DNA of 64,000 nt from Rahnella rivi (GTDB lineage Bacteria; Pseudomonadota; Gammaproteobacteria; Enterobacterales; Enterobacteriaceae): assembly GCF_019049655.1 (NCBI RefSeq), contig NZ_JAFMOX010000054.1, positions 98,435 to 162,434 of the forward strand, given 5' to 3'. A program made the position numbers and the translations under genes. A model generated the notes under the pieces. The model saw only the letters and a program-made list of their open reading frames with translations. It ran no database searches and was not told the origin of the DNA. Shown in pieces: positions 8,576-20,819 of the stretch (position 1 is its first letter; each line of letters opens with the position of its first letter).

Positions 8576-11473
8576 ATGCCGTTTACATTGGGTCAACGCT
8601 GGATAAGCGATACGGAAAGCGAATTAGGATTAGGAACCGTGGTAGCAGTGGATGTACGCATGGTGACTTTGCTTTTCCCCGCCACCGGTGAAAACCGTTT
8701 GTATGCCCGAAATGATTCCCCGATCACCCGTGTGATGTTCAATCCCGGTGATACCATCAGTTGCCACGAAGGCTGGCAGTTGCAGGTCGAAGAGGTCGTT
8801 GAAGACAAAGGTCTGTTGACCTACATCGGCATCCGTCTTGATACAGAAGAAACCGGCGTCGCCATGCGTGAAGTGCTGCTCGACAGCAAGCTGACCTTCA
8901 GCAAACCGCAGGATCGCCTGTTCGCCGGCCAGATCGACCGCATGGATCGTTTCGCCCTGCGCTTTCGCGCCCGTAAATATCAGCGCGAGCAGTTCCGCCT
9001 GGAGTTCGGCGGCCTGCGCGGTATGCGCGCCAGCCTGATCCCGCACCAGTTGCACATCGCTTATGAAGTCGGTCAGCGTCATGCCCCGCGCGTATTGCTG
9101 GCCGATGAAGTGGGTCTGGGTAAAACCATCGAAGCAGGGATGATCATTCATCAGCAACTGCTGTCAGGCCGCGCCGAACGCGTGCTGATTGTGGTGCCGG
9201 AAACCCTGCAACACCAGTGGCTGGTGGAAATGCTGCGCCGCTTCAACCTGCGTTTCTCTCTGTTTGATGATGACCGCTACGCCGAATCCGTACATGAGGC
9301 GACCAACCCGTTTGAAACTGAACAGCTGGTGATCTGCTCCCTCGATTTCGTGCGCCGCAATAAATCCCGCCTCGAGCAGCTTTCTGATGCGGCGTGGGAC
9401 ATGCTGGTGGTCGATGAAGCACACCATCTGGTGTGGAGCGAAGACGCGCCAAGCCGCGAATATCAGGTTATCGAACAACTTTCTCAGCAAATCCCCAGCG
9501 TTCTGTTGCTGACCGCTACGCCTGAGCAGCTCGGTCAGGAAAGCCACTTTGCGCGTCTGCGCCTGCTGGATCCGGATCGTTTCCACGATTACGAAGAATT
9601 CATCGAAGAGCAACAGCAGTATCAGCCGGTGGCAGATGCCGTCACGCTGTTACTGAATAAAGAGCCGCTGACGCCACAAGCCCTGGCGTTGCTGGGTGAA
9701 AGTGTCGGCAACGCCGATACCGATGCCCTGCTGGCCGCCGCCAATAAAGGTGATGAAGCCGCCGCCAAACAGCTGGTTTCCATGCTGATGGACCGCCACG
9801 GCACCAGCCGCGTGCTGTTCCGTAACACCCGCCACGGCGTGAAAGGTTTCCCTGAGCGTCATCTGCAGGCGGTGAAACTGCCGCTGCCGACGCAGTATCA
9901 GACCGCCATTAAAGTCTCGGGCATTATGGGCGCGAAGAAATCCGCCGAAGCCCGTGCGCATGACATGCTGTACCCGGAGCAGATTTATCAGGAATTCGAA
10001 GGCGAGAACGCCACCTGGTGGAACTTTGATCCGCGCGTTGAATGGCTGCTCGGTTATCTGACCGCCAACCGCGACGAAAAAGTGCTGGTGATCTGCGCCA
10101 AAGCGGCCACCGCATTACAGCTGGAGCAGGTACTGCGTGAACGTGAAGCGATCCGCGCCGCCGTGTTCCATGAAGGTTTGTCGATCATCGAGCGTGACCG
10201 CGCTGCCGCCTATTTCGCCTCGCAGGAAGATGGTGCACAGGTTCTGCTGTGTTCTGAAATCGGCTCCGAAGGCCGTAACTTCCAGTTCGCCAGCAAAATG
10301 GTGATGTTCGATCTGCCGTTCAACCCGGATCTGCTGGAACAACGTATTGGCCGTCTGGATCGTATCGGCCAGCAAAACAATATCGACATTATGGTGCCTT
10401 ACCTCGAACAGACCGCGCAGTCGGTGCTGGTTCGCTGGTTCCATGAGGGGCTGGACGCGTTCGAACACACCTGCCCGACCGGACGCACCATTTATGACAG
10501 CGCCTATGAGCAGTTGATCGCGTTCCTCGCCACGCCGGCTGAACAGGAAGGTCTGGACGACTTTATTCTCGAATGCCGCGCGGAACATGATGCGCTGAAA
10601 GAGAAGCTGGAAAATGGCCGCGACCGTCTGCTGGAGATGCACTCCAACGGTGGCGAGCGTGCGCAGCAGCTGGCAAAAGAGATCGGCGAGCAGGATAACG
10701 ACGTGAATCTGGTTAACTTCGCGCTGAATCTGTTCGATATCGTGGGGATTAATCAGGAAGATCGCAGTGATAACCTGATCGTTCTGACGCCGTCCGATCA
10801 CATGCTGGTACCGGATTTCCCAGGTCTGCCGGAGGAGGGTTGTACCGTGACCTTCGATCGTGAGCAGGCGCTGTCGCGTGAAGATGCACAGTTCATTAGC
10901 TGGGAACACCCGATCGTGCGTAACGGTCTGGATCTGATCCTGTCCGGCGATACCGGCAGCTGTGCGGTGTCTATCCTGAAAAACAAAGCGCTGCCGGTGG
11001 GCACCATGCTGGCCGAGCTTATCTACGTGGTCGAGTGTCAGGCGCCTAAGCATCTCCAGCTGACCCGCTTCCTGCCGCCAACGCCGGTGCGCATGCTGAT
11101 GGACAGCAAAGGCACCAATTTGGCCGCTCAGGTAGAGTTCGAGAGCTTTAACCGTCAGTTAAATGCCATCAATCGTCATAATTCCAGCAAACTGGTGAAC
11201 GCAGTGCAGCAGGATGTGCATAACATGTTGCAGCAGGCCGAACCGCAGATTGCAGAACAGGCGCGTGCGCTGATTGAAGCGGCTAAGGTAGAAGCCGACG
11301 CGCAACTGACGCAGGAACTCGCCCGACTGAAAGCGCTGAAGGAAGTGAACCCGAACATTCGTGATGACGAACTGGAATCGGTAGACTCTAACCGTAAGCA
11401 AGTGCTGGCGAACCTGAACGATGCCAGCTGGCGTCTGGATGCGATCCGCCTGGTGGTGGTCAGCCATCAGTAA
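8576..11473 (+). CDS. rapA: RNA polymerase-associated SWI2/SNF2 ATPase RapA (HepA)
   Basis: RapA binds RNA polymerase core and recycles stalled or post-termination complexes by ATP-dependent translocation. The start at 8576 ([22 protein letters not shown]) agrees with the E. coli N-terminus and gives 965 aa (968 in E. coli); the longer frame from 8528 is rejected. The N-terminal tandem Tudor-like domains come first, then the helicase domain with [15 protein letters not shown] (motif I, about residues 175-190), the DEAH box [10 protein letters not shown] and LLTATPEQ. The C-terminal helicase lobe has [38 protein letters not shown] motifs, ending in the arginine-finger segment ([13 protein letters not shown]). 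AGAGAG lies just upstream. rluA follows 61 bases later. Confidence 0.97.
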   Translation: MPFTLGQRWISDTESELGLGTVVAVDVRMVTLLFPATGENRLYARNDSPITRVMFNPGDTISCHEGWQLQVEEVVEDKGLLTYIGIRLDTEETGVAMREVLLDSKLTFSKPQDRLFAGQIDRMDRFALRFRARKYQREQFRLEFGGLRGMRASLIPHQLHIAYEVGQRHAPRVLLADEVGLGKTIEAGMIIHQQLLSGRAERVLIVVPETLQHQWLVEMLRRFNLRFSLFDDDRYAESVHEATNPFETEQLVICSLDFVRRNKSRLEQLSDAAWDMLVVDEAHHLVWSEDAPSREYQVIEQLSQQIPSVLLLTATPEQLGQESHFARLRLLDPDRFHDYEEFIEEQQQYQPVADAVTLLLNKEPLTPQALALLGESVGNADTDALLAAANKGDEAAAKQLVSMLMDRHGTSRVLFRNTRHGVKGFPERHLQAVKLPLPTQYQTAIKVSGIMGAKKSAEARAHDMLYPEQIYQEFEGENATWWNFDPRVEWLLGYLTANRDEKVLVICAKAATALQLEQVLREREAIRAAVFHEGLSIIERDRAAAYFASQEDGAQVLLCSEIGSEGRNFQFASKMVMFDLPFNPDLLEQRIGRLDRIGQQNNIDIMVPYLEQTAQSVLVRWFHEGLDAFEHTCPTGRTIYDSAYEQLIAFLATPAEQEGLDDFILECRAEHDALKEKLENGRDRLLEMHSNGGERAQQLAKEIGEQDNDVNLVNFALNLFDIVGINQEDRSDNLIVLTPSDHMLVPDFPGLPEEGCTVTFDREQALSREDAQFISWEHPIVRNGLDLILSGDTGSCAVSILKNKALPVGTMLAELIYVVECQAPKHLQLTRFLPPTPVRMLMDSKGTNLAAQVEFESFNRQLNAINRHNSSKLVNAVQQDVHNMLQQAEPQIAEQARALIEAAKVEADAQLTQELARLKALKEVNPNIRDDELESVDSNRKQVLANLNDASWRLDAIRLVVVSHQ

Positions 11474-11534
11474 GCCCGACGGGGTGCAGCCGGTCTGCCC
11501 CCCTCTTCTAACCCCGACACAGACTGAAACCGCT

Positions 11535-12236
11535 ATGAGCGAACATCAACCGAACATGCCTGTCCCTTCAAACACCCGGCCGCTGGAAAACTATAATCCG
11601 CCGACCGATCCCTGGTTGCAGGTGATTTTTCAGGATGAACACATCATGGTGGTCAATAAGCCAAGCGGTCTGCTTTCGGTGCCGGGCAAGTTAGCTGAAC
11701 ATCAGGACAGCCTGATGACCCGTATTCAGCAGGCATTTCCTGAGGCGGAATCCGTACATCGTCTGGATATGTCGACCAGCGGCGTGATCGTGGTGGCACT
11801 GACCAAAGACGCCGAGCGCGAGCTCAAACGCCAGTTCCGCGAACGCGAAACCAAGAAAGTGTATATCGCGCGGGTCTGGGGACGGATGGAAGAAGACTAC
11901 GGCATTATCGATTTACCGCTGATTTGCGATTACCCGAACCGGCCCAAGCAGAAGGTTTGTCATGAGACGGGCAAAAAGGCGCTGACGCAATACGAAGTGA
12001 TGTCGTGGGATGACGATGGCACGACCCGCGTCCGGCTGCGGCCAATCACCGGACGTTCACATCAGTTACGCGTGCATCTTCTGGCGCTCGGACATCCGAT
12101 TCTGGGGGATAAGTTTTACGCCCACCCCGCCGCGCTGGCCGCCGTGGATCGCCTGCAACTGCATGCGCAGGAATTGTCGTTTTACCATCCGGTTACCGAT
12201 GAGCCGCTGGTGTTTAATTGCGAGCCGGATTTTTAA
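11535..12236 (+). CDS. rluA: Dual-specificity pseudouridine synthase RluA (23S rRNA / tRNA)
   Basis: RluA converts U746 of 23S rRNA and U32 of several tRNAs to pseudouridine. The catalytic motif HRLDMSTSGVIV, with the nucleophilic Asp, is near residues 76-87. IMVVNKPSGLLSVPG near residues 37-51 and the RPITGRSHQLRVH motif are also typical. The start at 11535 gives 233 aa; E. coli RluA is 219 aa, the extra being an N-terminal stretch before ENYNPPTDPW. The gene ends just before a bidirectional terminator shared with the convergent djlA. Confidence 0.95.
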   Translation: MSEHQPNMPVPSNTRPLENYNPPTDPWLQVIFQDEHIMVVNKPSGLLSVPGKLAEHQDSLMTRIQQAFPEAESVHRLDMSTSGVIVVALTKDAERELKRQFRERETKKVYIARVWGRMEEDYGIIDLPLICDYPNRPKQKVCHETGKKALTQYEVMSWDDDGTTRVRLRPITGRSHQLRVHLLALGHPILGDKFYAHPAALAAVDRLQLHAQELSFYHPVTDEPLVFNCEPDF

Positions 12237-12254
12237 TGCGGCGGCTAAAAACAA

Positions 12255-12280
12255 AAAAGGCGCTGAATTCAGCGCCTTTT
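12255..12280. terminator. bidirectional terminator between rluA and djlA
   Basis: A perfect 13-bp inverted repeat, AAAAGGCGCTGAA/TTCAGCGCCTTTT, with T-runs in both directions. It lies between convergent genes. Confidence 0.88.
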
Positions 12281-12299
12281 GCTTTTGCATCAACCAGAC

Positions 12300-13121
12300 T
12301 TATTTAAAGCCTTTCTCTCGTTTGATGAGGTCATACGCGGCCTGAATCGACTGCGCTTTCTCTTTCGCCATTTGCATCATTTCCGGCGGTAAGCCTTTTG
12401 CCACCAGTTTATCCGGATGGTGCTCACTCATCAGCTTGCGGTAGGCGCGTTTGATAGTGGTCGCATCATCAGTCGCATTGACGCCCAACACTTTGCAGGC
12501 GTCGGCCAGGGTCGGGCCCTGCTGTGCCTGCTGATAACCGCCGCCATAAGAACGACCGCCCTGCTGACCGCCGCCAAACTGCTGGCCGCCTTCCATCATG
12601 CGCAGGAACTGATCGAACTGCATCCGTGAGATGCCAAGCCCTTCGGCAATCACATACAGCACTTCGCGTTCGTTAGGATGCAATGAACCGTCGGCATACG
12701 CAGCCTGGATTTGAATTTCCAGAAAAGTCCGTATCAGGTCGAAACGACCAAAACACGCACTGCGTAACTCACGCATTTTCTCACGCAGGGGATAGTTTGC
12801 CTCTTTCCCGTCGCGGAAGGCGCGCTGCGCGGCTTCACGCTGCTCACCATGCAACTGCATACGATCCATATAGAGGCTGGCGATCTGGATATCCGCCTCG
12901 GTCACCCTGCCTTTTGATTTAGTCAGATTCCCCATCACCTCAAACGTGGTGCGGAAGAAGATGGTTTGACGCGTCTGTTGATCGGCAAAGTAACCCCGGC
13001 GTTTTGCAGCGCGCGCCGTGTCAAACATATGTCCAATCAGCAGACCTGATACGATCCCCCAGAATCCCGTCCCTGACATATAGCCAAGGATAAGTCCGAG
13101 CAGTTTTCCCCAATACTGCAT
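12300..13121 (-). CDS. djlA: Membrane-anchored J-domain co-chaperone DjlA
   Basis: DjlA is a DnaK co-chaperone anchored in the inner membrane and, in E. coli, feeds the Rcs envelope-stress pathway. The N-terminus ([34 protein letters not shown]) is one glycine-rich membrane segment of the TerB/DjlA type. The central TerB-like domain spans about residues 55-185. A Gly/Gln-rich linker near residues 185-205 precedes the C-terminal J domain, whose HHPDK motif (HPD) is near residue 248. Length 273 aa against 271 in E. coli. Confidence 0.96.
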   Translation of the reverse strand: MQYWGKLLGLILGYMSGTGFWGIVSGLLIGHMFDTARAAKRRGYFADQQTRQTIFFRTTFEVMGNLTKSKGRVTEADIQIASLYMDRMQLHGEQREAAQRAFRDGKEANYPLREKMRELRSACFGRFDLIRTFLEIQIQAAYADGSLHPNEREVLYVIAEGLGISRMQFDQFLRMMEGGQQFGGGQQGGRSYGGGYQQAQQGPTLADACKVLGVNATDDATTIKRAYRKLMSEHHPDKLVAKGLPPEMMQMAKEKAQSIQAAYDLIKREKGFK

Positions 13122-13302
13122 ATACTCCTCAATTCGCCATGCCGTCGCTTAAAAATTGCTTTATCATAACCGGCATTTATCGTTGTGCCTAACGGCGGCA
13201 ACGTAACAGGTGGGATTTAACACTAGCGCAACCATGATGAGTGAGATAGTCTCTGACCGTTTGCCGGCATGATGCCTCTGATGACGGAACACCATTTTAC
13301 GT

Positions 13303-15678
13303 ATGAAAAACAGACGTCTGAATACACGCTTACCCACAATGCTGGCCGCCACAATCTGGTCAGCATTGTACAGTCACGGCGCAATGGCCGACCTTGCTGC
13401 ACAATGTATGCTCGGCGTTCCGACCTATGACAAACCTCTGGTACAGGGTGACCCAAACTCACTGCCTGTCACCATCAATGCCGATAAAGCCACCGGTAAC
13501 TATCCTGATAGCGCGCTGTTTAGCGGAAACGTTAACGTCGTACAGGGCAACAGCACGCTGGATGCCGATCAGGTTCAGCTGAACCAAATCGCCAATCCCA
13601 ATCAGCCCACACCGACCCGTACCGCCACGGCGACCGGCAACGTGCGTTATAACGATAACCAAATCAAGCTGAACGGGCCGAAAGGTTTCGCCAACCTGAC
13701 CACCAAAGATACGGATGTTGAGAACGGTGATTACCAGATGGTAGGCCGTCAGGGCCGTGGTGATGCCGACAAGATGAAGCAGCGTGATAATAACCGCTAC
13801 ACCATCATGGACAACGGCACCTTCACGACCTGTCTGCCCGGCGATAACAGCTGGAGCGTAGTGGGTTCTGAGGTGATTCAGGACCGTCAGGAAGAAGTGG
13901 CTGAAATCTGGAATGCCCGCTTCCACATCGGCCCGGTGCCGGTGTTCTACAGCCCGTATATGCAGTTGCCTATCGGTGACCGCCGCCGTTCCGGTTTCCT
14001 TATCCCGAACGCGAAATACAGCAGCAACAATGGCTTTGGTGTCACGGTTCCTTATTACTGGAACATCGCACCAAACTACGATGCCACTATCACGCCAAAT
14101 TACATGAGTACCCGTGGTCTGCAATTGCAGAACGAATTCCGTTATCTGACCGTTGCCGGTGCAGGTTTGATGGAGTTTGACTTCCTGGGTAATGACAAGA
14201 AAATTGACGATCAGTATGTCGCAGATGAAAACCGCATCAGCGATAAGACGAAGCGCTGGATGTACTATTGGGTGCATTCGGGTGTGTATGATCAGGTGTG
14301 GCGCTTCAATGTCGATTACACCAAAGTTAGCGATCCTTACTACTTCACCGATTTCGATTCGAAATACGGTTCAAGTACAGATGGCTATGCTACCCAAAAA
14401 TTCAGTGTCGGTTATTTCAACGAAAACTGGAATGCCACCCTGGCCAGCAAGCAGTTCCAGGTGTTCTCCGATTACGGAAATACCAATGCCTACCGTGCTC
14501 AGCCACAGCTTGATGTCAACTATTACCAAAATGACGTTGGCCCGTTCGATCTGCACATTTACGGTCAGGCAGCCAAATTTACCAGCGTAAACCCGGATAA
14601 CCCGGAAGCCATTCGTACGCACATTGAGCCAACCATCAGTCTGCCGCTCAGTAACGGTTGGGGAAGCCTGGATAACGAAGTGAAGCTGATGGCGACCCAC
14701 TATCAGCAGGACATTTCGGATAACTATTACGAGGCCAATCCGAACACCAAGCTGCGCTCGTCGGTAAACCGTGTCATGCCTGAGTTTAAAAGCGACGGCA
14801 AAATGGTCTTCGACCGTACGATGGACTGGAACAGTGATTACACGCAAACGCTTGAACCGCGCGTGCAGTATCTGTACATCCCATACCGTAATCAAAGCTC
14901 CATTAACACCTATGACTCTACGCTGCTGCAGTCCGACTATACCGGCCTGTTCCGCGATAAGAGCTACAGTGGCCTTGACCGCATTGCCTCCGCCAACCAG
15001 GTCGCAAGTGGTTTAACAACCCGTATTTATGATGATGGTCTGGTTGAGCGCTTTAATGCGTCCGCCGGTCAGATTTACTACTTCCAGCCGCCACGTACGG
15101 GCGACCAGAACAGCGCACTGGATAAAAATGATGACACCGGCAGCCTGGTTTGGGCGGGTGACACTTATTATAAAATCAACAACTTCTGGGGTATTCGTGG
15201 CGGTGTGCAGTACGACACGCGTCTGGATTCGCTGGCCGTGGGCGATGCCGTTCTCGAGTACAAAGCTGATTCAGAAAGAATGATTCAGTTGAGCTACCGT
15301 TACGCCAGCCCGGAATATATTCAGGCTACCTTACCTAGCGTGACAAACCCGGGTTATCAGGATGGGATTTCTCAGGTCGGTGGTATCGCCAGCTGGCCAA
15401 TCGCCGATCGCTGGGCGATTGTCGGTGCTTACTATTACGACACCAAAGCACAGCAGCCTGCAGATCAGTTGATCGGCCTGCAATACAACACCTGCTGCTG
15501 GGCCATCAATGTCGGTTACGAACGCAAGATCACCAACTACGACTCCGTTAAGTCTGAAAGTAAGTATGACAATAAGATTGGTTTCAACATTGAACTTAGA
15601 GGCCTGGGAAGTAATCAAACTCTCGGAACGAAAGAAATGTTGGCCAGTGGCATACTGCCTTATCAACGCGCTTTCTAA
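13303..15678 (+). CDS. lptD: LPS-assembly outer-membrane protein LptD (Imp/OstA)
   Basis: LptD, with the lipoprotein LptE, inserts lipopolysaccharide into the outer leaflet of the outer membrane. The sequence shows a signal peptide ending near MADLAAQC, an N-terminal OstA beta-jellyroll with the periplasmic LptA-like fold (about residues 50-230), and a large C-terminal beta-barrel. Four key cysteines are retained: Cys35, the TTCLPG cysteine, and the adjacent pair in [13 protein letters not shown]. In E. coli these form the two non-consecutive disulfides needed for function. Length is 791 aa against 784. It heads the cluster lptD-surA-pdxA-rsmA-apaG-apaH, and SurA is the chaperone for LptD folding. 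Confidence 0.97.
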   Translation: MKNRRLNTRLPTMLAATIWSALYSHGAMADLAAQCMLGVPTYDKPLVQGDPNSLPVTINADKATGNYPDSALFSGNVNVVQGNSTLDADQVQLNQIANPNQPTPTRTATATGNVRYNDNQIKLNGPKGFANLTTKDTDVENGDYQMVGRQGRGDADKMKQRDNNRYTIMDNGTFTTCLPGDNSWSVVGSEVIQDRQEEVAEIWNARFHIGPVPVFYSPYMQLPIGDRRRSGFLIPNAKYSSNNGFGVTVPYYWNIAPNYDATITPNYMSTRGLQLQNEFRYLTVAGAGLMEFDFLGNDKKIDDQYVADENRISDKTKRWMYYWVHSGVYDQVWRFNVDYTKVSDPYYFTDFDSKYGSSTDGYATQKFSVGYFNENWNATLASKQFQVFSDYGNTNAYRAQPQLDVNYYQNDVGPFDLHIYGQAAKFTSVNPDNPEAIRTHIEPTISLPLSNGWGSLDNEVKLMATHYQQDISDNYYEANPNTKLRSSVNRVMPEFKSDGKMVFDRTMDWNSDYTQTLEPRVQYLYIPYRNQSSINTYDSTLLQSDYTGLFRDKSYSGLDRIASANQVASGLTTRIYDDGLVERFNASAGQIYYFQPPRTGDQNSALDKNDDTGSLVWAGDTYYKINNFWGIRGGVQYDTRLDSLAVGDAVLEYKADSERMIQLSYRYASPEYIQATLPSVTNPGYQDGISQVGGIASWPIADRWAIVGAYYYDTKAQQPADQLIGLQYNTCCWAINVGYERKITNYDSVKSESKYDNKIGFNIELRGLGSNQTLGTKEMLASGILPYQRAF

Positions 15679-15745
15679 GCCAGACGACACGATTAACTCA
15701 GTGAACTTGAAACCCGCGCTTGCGGATTAGACAAATGGAAAAAGT

Positions 15746-17041
15746 ATGAAGAACTGGAGAACACTTCTCCTCGGCGTGACGCTTTGTGCCAGCACTGCGT
15801 TTGCAGCCCCTCAGGAAGTTGATAAAGTCGCCGCCGTTGTGAACAACGGCGTCGTGTTACAAAGTGATGTCGATGGCTTAATGCAGTCTGTTAAACAGCA
15901 GGCAGCCCAGGCTAAACAGCAGTTGCCCGATGATGCAACGTTGCGCCACCAGATCCTCGACCGTCTGATCATGGATCAGATCCAACTCCAGATGGCGTCG
16001 AAGATGGGCATCACACTGACCGATCAGGACGTGGATAAAGCCATCGCCGGTATTGCTCAGCAGAACAACATCACCGTCGATCAACTGCGCAGTCGTCTGG
16101 CCTATGACGGTCTGAACTTCAGCACCTACCGCGCCCAGATCCGCAAAGAAATGCTGATCAGTGAAGTCCGTAATGGTGAAGTTCGCCGTCGCGTGACGAT
16201 CCTGCCTCAGGAAGTGGATCAGCTGTCTAAGCAAGTGGCGGCACAAAATGGCGGCAGTGCTGAATTTAACCTCAGCCATATCCTGTTGCCATTGCCGGAA
16301 AACCCGACGCAGGATCAGGTCGATGCTGCTGAAGAGCAGGCGAAGAAAATTGTTGCAGATCTGAATAACGGCGCTGATTTCGGTAAGCTGGCGATCACCT
16401 ATTCTGCTGACTCACAGGCGCTGAAAGGCGGCAACATGGGTTGGGGCAAATTGCAGGAGCTGCCTTCGCTGTTTGCTCAGGCGCTGAGCACCGCGCAGAA
16501 AGGTCAGATCATCGGCCCAATCCGTTCAGGCGTTGGCTTCCATATTCTGAAAGTGAACGACATCCGTGGCGATAACAAAACGGTTTCCGTCACCGAAGTT
16601 CATGCCCGCCACATCCTGCTGAAACCTTCCGTCGTTATGACGGATGCACAGGCTAAAGCAAAACTGGAACAGGTTGCTGCAGACATCAAGAGCGGCAAAG
16701 CGACCTTTGCTGAGGAAGCAAAACAGATTTCTCAGGATCCGGGTTCTGCGCTTCAGGGCGGGGACTTAGGCTGGGCTTCTCCGGACATGTACGATCCGGC
16801 GTTCCGTGAAGCACTGATTAACCTGAAAAAAGGCCAGATGAGCGCACCGGTACACTCTTCCTTTGGCTGGCATCTGATCGAATTACTCGATACGCGTCAG
16901 GTCGATAAAACCGATGCCGCTCAGAAAGAACGTGCTTACCGCATGCTGTTCAACCGTAAGTTTGCGGAAGAAGCTCAGACGTGGATGCAGGAACAACGTG
17001 CTGAAGCTTATGTAAAAATTATGGATGGTAATGGTAAATAA
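15746..17041 (+). CDS. surA: Periplasmic chaperone and peptidyl-prolyl isomerase SurA
   Basis: SurA escorts unfolded outer-membrane proteins across the periplasm to the BAM machine. The signal peptide ends in STAFA before [18 protein letters not shown]. The N-terminal chaperone domain covers about residues 22-170. Two parvulin (PPIC-type) domains follow at about 173-275 ([27 protein letters not shown]) and 285-385 ([28 protein letters not shown]). A C-terminal helix completes the core chaperone. Length 431 aa against 428 in E. coli. It starts 67 bases after lptD with GGAAAAAG before ATG, and its end overlaps pdxA by 11 bases. Confidence 0.97.
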   Translation: MKNWRTLLLGVTLCASTAFAAPQEVDKVAAVVNNGVVLQSDVDGLMQSVKQQAAQAKQQLPDDATLRHQILDRLIMDQIQLQMASKMGITLTDQDVDKAIAGIAQQNNITVDQLRSRLAYDGLNFSTYRAQIRKEMLISEVRNGEVRRRVTILPQEVDQLSKQVAAQNGGSAEFNLSHILLPLPENPTQDQVDAAEEQAKKIVADLNNGADFGKLAITYSADSQALKGGNMGWGKLQELPSLFAQALSTAQKGQIIGPIRSGVGFHILKVNDIRGDNKTVSVTEVHARHILLKPSVVMTDAQAKAKLEQVAADIKSGKATFAEEAKQISQDPGSALQGGDLGWASPDMYDPAFREALINLKKGQMSAPVHSSFGWHLIELLDTRQVDKTDAAQKERAYRMLFNRKFAEEAQTWMQEQRAEAYVKIMDGNGK

Positions 17042-18053
17042 TACTTCCATGACAAAATCTGTGGTCATCACCCCCGGCGAACCCGCCGGGGTTGGGCCGG
17101 ATCTGGTACTGGCGCTGGCTCAGCAGGCATGGCCTGTTGAGTTAGTGGTGTGTGCCGATCCGGCCCTGTTGCTTGAACGTGCCGCGACGCTGGGTCTGAA
17201 CATTCAGTTACGCGATTACGTGCAGGGCCGCCCGGCCCAGCCTCAGGCTGCAGGGACACTCACGGTTCTGCCGGTAAAAACCGCAACGCCGGTGACGGCG
17301 GGCAAGCTGGACGTCGCGAACAGTGCTTACGTCGTGGAAACGCTGGCCAGAGCCTGTGACGGTGCGATAAGCGGCGAATTCGCTGCATTGATCACCGGGC
17401 CGGTCCAGAAGAGCATCATCAACGATGCGGGTATTCCGTTTATCGGGCATACCGAATTCTTCGCTGACCGCAGCCACTGTGAACGTGTAGTGATGATGCT
17501 GGCGACCGAAGAATTACGCGTCGCGCTGGCGACAACGCATTTACCGTTACTGGCCGTGCCGGGTGCCATTACCCGACAAAGTCTGCATGAAGTGATCACC
17601 ATTCTTCATCATGATCTGAAAACCAAATTTGGCATTGCTGAACCCCAGATTTACGTCTGCGGTCTGAATCCGCATGCCGGAGAAGGCGGTCATATGGGGC
17701 ATGAGGAGATCGATACGATCATTCCTGCACTGGATGAACTGCGTCAGCAGGGGATGAATCTGGTGGGTCCGCTGCCGGCAGATACGCTTTTCCAGCCGAA
17801 ATATCTGCAACACGCCGATGCTGTTTTATCGATGTATCACGATCAGGGCCTTCCGGTGCTAAAATATCAGGGATTCGGTCGCGCTGTGAATATCACGCTT
17901 GGCCTGCCCTTTATCCGGACTTCCGTTGATCACGGTACTGCGCTTGAACTTGCCGCTACCGGTACCGCCGATGCAGGCAGTTTCAGGACAGCAATAAATC
18001 TCGCCATTCGTATGGCAATCAATACTTTTGAACCACAACACACTGATAAATAA
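17031..18053 (+). CDS. pdxA: 4-hydroxythreonine-4-phosphate dehydrogenase PdxA
   Basis: PdxA oxidises 4-phosphohydroxy-L-threonine with NAD(P)+ in the DXP-dependent pyridoxal phosphate pathway. Family motifs are clear: [13 protein letters not shown] at the N-terminus, [26 protein letters not shown] near residues 113-138 with the metal-binding His, [27 protein letters not shown] with another metal His, and [16 protein letters not shown] codons at 17025, 17031 and 17049 are possible. 17031 is preferred because the E. coli protein also begins MV; none has a strong ribosome site, fitting coupling to surA, whose stop is at 17039-17041. Product is about 340 aa (329 in E. coli). Confidence 0.95.
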   Translation: MVNNTSMTKSVVITPGEPAGVGPDLVLALAQQAWPVELVVCADPALLLERAATLGLNIQLRDYVQGRPAQPQAAGTLTVLPVKTATPVTAGKLDVANSAYVVETLARACDGAISGEFAALITGPVQKSIINDAGIPFIGHTEFFADRSHCERVVMMLATEELRVALATTHLPLLAVPGAITRQSLHEVITILHHDLKTKFGIAEPQIYVCGLNPHAGEGGHMGHEEIDTIIPALDELRQQGMNLVGPLPADTLFQPKYLQHADAVLSMYHDQGLPVLKYQGFGRAVNITLGLPFIRTSVDHGTALELAATGTADAGSFRTAINLAIRMAINTFEPQHTDK

Positions 18054-18058
18054 AAACA

Positions 18059-18886
18059 ATGAATAGTAGAGTCCACCAGGGGCACTTTGCCCGTAAACGT
18101 TTCGGCCAAAACTTTTTAACCGATCAATTTGTGATTGATAGCATTGTGTCGGCCATTCATCCGATGCCGGGACAAGCGGTGGTCGAAATCGGGCCCGGCC
18201 TGGCAGCGCTGACGGCGCCCGTCGCCTCGCGTCTGGACAGCATGACCGTTATCGAAATTGACCGCGATTTGGCGGCTCGTCTGGAAAGTAATCCTAAGTT
18301 TCAGGGCAAATTGCGCGTCATTCAGTCTGATGCGATGAAAATCAATTTCGCCGAGCTTTCCGAAGAGCTCGGCCAGCCGCTGCGCGTATTCGGCAACCTG
18401 CCCTATAATATTTCTACGCCACTGATGTTCCACCTGTTCACCTATACCAACGCCATTAAAGACATGCACTTCATGTTGCAAAAGGAAGTGGTCAACCGTC
18501 TGGTTGCGGGGCCGAACAGCAAAGCGTATGGTCGTTTAACCGTCATGGCGCAGTATTACTGTAACGTGATCCCGGTTCTGGAAGTTCCACCGGAGTCCTT
18601 CACGCCAGCGCCGAAAGTTGATTCCGCCGTGGTGCGTTTGATTCCGCATGACGTTATCCCGTACCCGGTTTCAGATATCCGCATTCTGAGTCGTCTGACA
18701 ACAGATGCGTTTAACCAGCGCCGTAAAACGATTCGTAACAGCCTCGGCCACTTGTTCACACCAGAACAAATGAGCGCGCTGGGTCTGGATCTGTCAATGC
18801 GTGCTGAGAACATTTCAGTCGAACAATTCTGTAAACTGGCTAACTGGTTATCAACCCGACCGAAAACCACAGAACCCCAGGAGTAG
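18059..18886 (+). CDS. rsmA: 16S rRNA m6,6A1518/A1519 dimethyltransferase RsmA (KsgA)
   Basis: RsmA dimethylates two adjacent adenosines in helix 45 of 16S rRNA late in 30S assembly. The SAM-binding motif [12 protein letters not shown] is near residues 41-52. The catalytic [13 protein letters not shown] motif is near residues 113-125, and [14 protein letters not shown] is typical of the C-terminal part. Length 275 aa (273 in E. coli). The RKRFGQNFL element near the N-terminus is the family signature. It lies five bases after pdxA and four before apaG. Confidence 0.97.
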   Translation: MNSRVHQGHFARKRFGQNFLTDQFVIDSIVSAIHPMPGQAVVEIGPGLAALTAPVASRLDSMTVIEIDRDLAARLESNPKFQGKLRVIQSDAMKINFAELSEELGQPLRVFGNLPYNISTPLMFHLFTYTNAIKDMHFMLQKEVVNRLVAGPNSKAYGRLTVMAQYYCNVIPVLEVPPESFTPAPKVDSAVVRLIPHDVIPYPVSDIRILSRLTTDAFNQRRKTIRNSLGHLFTPEQMSALGLDLSMRAENISVEQFCKLANWLSTRPKTTEPQE

Positions 18887-18890
18887 CGAT

Positions 18891-19268
18891 ATGCTTAATT
18901 CGCCCCGCGTATGTGTTCAGGTGCAAAGTGTCTACATTGAGTCACAGTCGATACCGGAAGATGAGCGTTTTGTCTTCGCCTACACCATCACCATCCGCAA
19001 TCTTGGGCGTTTTAACGTACAGCTCCTGCGCCGTTACTGGTTGATCACCAACAGTAACGGCCGCCAGACCGAAGTACAGGGCGAAGGGGTTATCGGCGAA
19101 CAGCCGCTGATCCTGCCCGGCAGTGAATTTCACTACACCAGCGGTGCGATCCTCGAAACGCCGCTCGGTACCATGGAAGGCCATTATGAAATGGTCGCAC
19201 AAGACGGTGAATCCTTCCGTGTGCCGGTTCCGGTCTTCCGCCTCGCCATCCCTACACTGATAAATTAA
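18891..19268 (+). CDS. apaG: ApaG protein (Co2+/Mg2+ efflux-associated)
   Basis: 125-residue beta-sandwich (immunoglobulin/fibronectin-like) protein, identical in length to E. coli ApaG. The start at 18891 follows AGGAG (18879-18883) and gives [17 protein letters not shown], matching [17 protein letters not shown]. The core motif ([19 protein letters not shown]) is conserved. Biochemical function is unsettled; it is linked to cobalt resistance and magnesium efflux in Salmonella and always neighbours apaH. The longer frame from 18801 runs back into rsmA and is rejected. Confidence 0.96.
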   Translation: MLNSPRVCVQVQSVYIESQSIPEDERFVFAYTITIRNLGRFNVQLLRRYWLITNSNGRQTEVQGEGVIGEQPLILPGSEFHYTSGAILETPLGTMEGHYEMVAQDGESFRVPVPVFRLAIPTLIN

Positions 19269-19274
19269 TCCTTT

Positions 19275-20129
19275 ATGTCGACATACCTTATTGGTGATGT
19301 TCACGGTTGCATCGATGAACTCAAGGCGCTATTGGCGCAGGTGGATTTTAATCCGCAAAATGATTGTCTCTGGCTGACCGGAGATTTGGTTGCCCGTGGC
19401 CCGTCCTCGCTCGAGGTGCTGCGTTTTGTCAGTGGTTTGGGCGATGCAGTCCGCATGGTGCTCGGCAACCACGACTTACATCTGTTAGCGGTTTACGCCG
19501 GTATCAGCTTTAACAAACCGAAAGATCGCATCACCCCGCTGCTTGAAGCTGAAGATGCAGATGAGTTGATCAACTGGCTGCGACGCCAGCCGGTCCTGCA
19601 GGTGGATGAAGAGCTGAAGCTGGTGATGGCGCATGCGGGGATTACGCCGCAGTGGGACCTGGAAACCGCGCAGATGTGCGCGCGTGAAGTGGAATCCGTG
19701 CTGAGAAGTGACACCTATCCGCTGTTTCTCGACGCGATGTATGGCGATATGCCCAACAACTGGCATCCCGAGCTGACCGGCCTTGCGCGTCTGCGTTTCA
19801 GCACCAATGCGCTGACCCGGATGCGTTACTGCTTCCCTAACGGGCAACTGGATATGATCTGCAAAGACACGCCCGATACCGCGCCGAAACCGCTCAAACC
19901 CTGGTTTGATATTCCGGGTCCTTTACAGGAAGCGGGTTTCAGCATTGCGTTTGGTCACTGGGCTTCGCTGGAAGGAAAAGGCGCGCCGGAAGGTATTTAT
20001 GCGCTGGACACCGGCTGTTGCTGGGGCGGCGATATGACCATGCTGCGCTGGGAAGATAAAACCTATTTCACTGAGCCTTCTCACCGGCGCAGTGAAAAGG
20101 ATCTGGCGCTCGCGCCAAAGGCGCGCTGA
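19275..20129 (+). CDS. apaH: Bis(5'-nucleosyl)-tetraphosphatase, symmetrical (Ap4A hydrolase)
   Basis: ApaH splits Ap4A into two ADP and also removes Np4 caps from RNA. Metallophosphatase motifs are in order: YLIGDVHGC near residues 4-12, [11 protein letters not shown] near 35-45, LGNHDLH near 63-69, and [10 protein letters not shown] near 116-125. The C-terminal part has [14 protein letters not shown] and [11 protein letters not shown]. Length 284 aa (280 in E. coli). It is the last gene of the lptD cluster and is followed by a strong terminator. Confidence 0.97.
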   Translation: MSTYLIGDVHGCIDELKALLAQVDFNPQNDCLWLTGDLVARGPSSLEVLRFVSGLGDAVRMVLGNHDLHLLAVYAGISFNKPKDRITPLLEAEDADELINWLRRQPVLQVDEELKLVMAHAGITPQWDLETAQMCAREVESVLRSDTYPLFLDAMYGDMPNNWHPELTGLARLRFSTNALTRMRYCFPNGQLDMICKDTPDTAPKPLKPWFDIPGPLQEAGFSIAFGHWASLEGKGAPEGIYALDTGCCWGGDMTMLRWEDKTYFTEPSHRRSEKDLALAPKAR

Positions 20130-20157
20130 GCAGACATTTTCCCTGTTTCGGAAAGAC

Positions 20158-20184
20158 AAAAGGCACCTTCTCAGGTGCCTTTTT
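20158..20184. terminator. bidirectional terminator between apaH and folA
   Basis: AGGCACCT (20161-20168), loop TCTC, AGGTGCCT (20173-20180), then TTTT. An A-run on the left supports use by the convergent folA. Confidence 0.88.
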
Positions 20185-20203
20185 GCTGACTGCTGCGGCT
20201 CAA

Positions 20204-20689
20204 TCAGGCGCGGCGATCAAGGATCTCAAAGCAATAGCCGTGAGAGTTCTGCTCATCCGCATCATGGAATTCGCTGAACGTACTTTCCCAGTCGTCCGGC
20301 TCATAGTCAGGGAAATGGGTATCCCCTTCAACTTCGGCGTCAATGTGGGTCAGATATAAGCGGTTCGCCTTAGGCAGGAATTGCTCATACACACGACCAC
20401 CGCCCATGACCATCACTTCTTCCACGCCGGCGGCAGCGGCCAGTGCGGCATCAACAGACGTCACCCAGGTCACGCCTTCGTGCTCGCCGGGTTTAGAACT
20501 GATGACAATATTCAGTCGGCCAGGCAAAGGGCGTCCTATCGACTCAAACGTTTTGCGTCCCATGATGACGGGTTTATTGAGCGTATTACGCTTAAACCAG
20601 GCCAGATCACCGGGTAAATGCCAAGGCATAGCGTTTTCCATGCCAATAACGCGATCGGTCGCCAGTGCGGCGATCAGGCTAATAATCAT
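20204..20689 (-). CDS. folA: Dihydrofolate reductase
   Basis: Reduces dihydrofolate to tetrahydrofolate with NADPH; target of trimethoprim. 161 aa (159 in E. coli). The Met20-loop region [21 protein letters not shown] carries the catalytic Asp (GDLAW, equivalent to Asp27). [19 protein letters not shown], the [13 protein letters not shown] nucleotide loop and [20 protein letters not shown] are all conserved. It stands alone on the minus strand; the upstream 130 bases should carry its promoter, but no convincing -35/-10 pair was picked out. Confidence 0.97.
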   Translation of the reverse strand: MIISLIAALATDRVIGMENAMPWHLPGDLAWFKRNTLNKPVIMGRKTFESIGRPLPGRLNIVISSKPGEHEGVTWVTSVDAALAAAAGVEEVMVMGGGRVYEQFLPKANRLYLTHIDAEVEGDTHFPDYEPDDWESTFSEFHDADEQNSHGYCFEILDRRA

Positions 20690-20819
20690 TGTGAAGCCCT
20701 GTGTAGATAAGGAATAAAACCGTGACCCGAAAAAAGAGCTGCCACTATACGGAAAGCCCCATCAGCCGTCGATAGGGAGACTCGCGCTTTACAAAGATAT
20801 AAACGCGCGCCGCTCAGAC

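Noticed and set aside
10115..11053. 312-codon open frame antisense to rapA
   Set aside because: Lies wholly inside the strongly conserved rapA gene and shows no family resemblance.
13122..13302. Sigma-E promoter before lptD
   Set aside because: E. coli lptD is under sigma-E, but no convincing GGAACTT/GTCTAA pair with correct spacing was found; the region has only partial matches.
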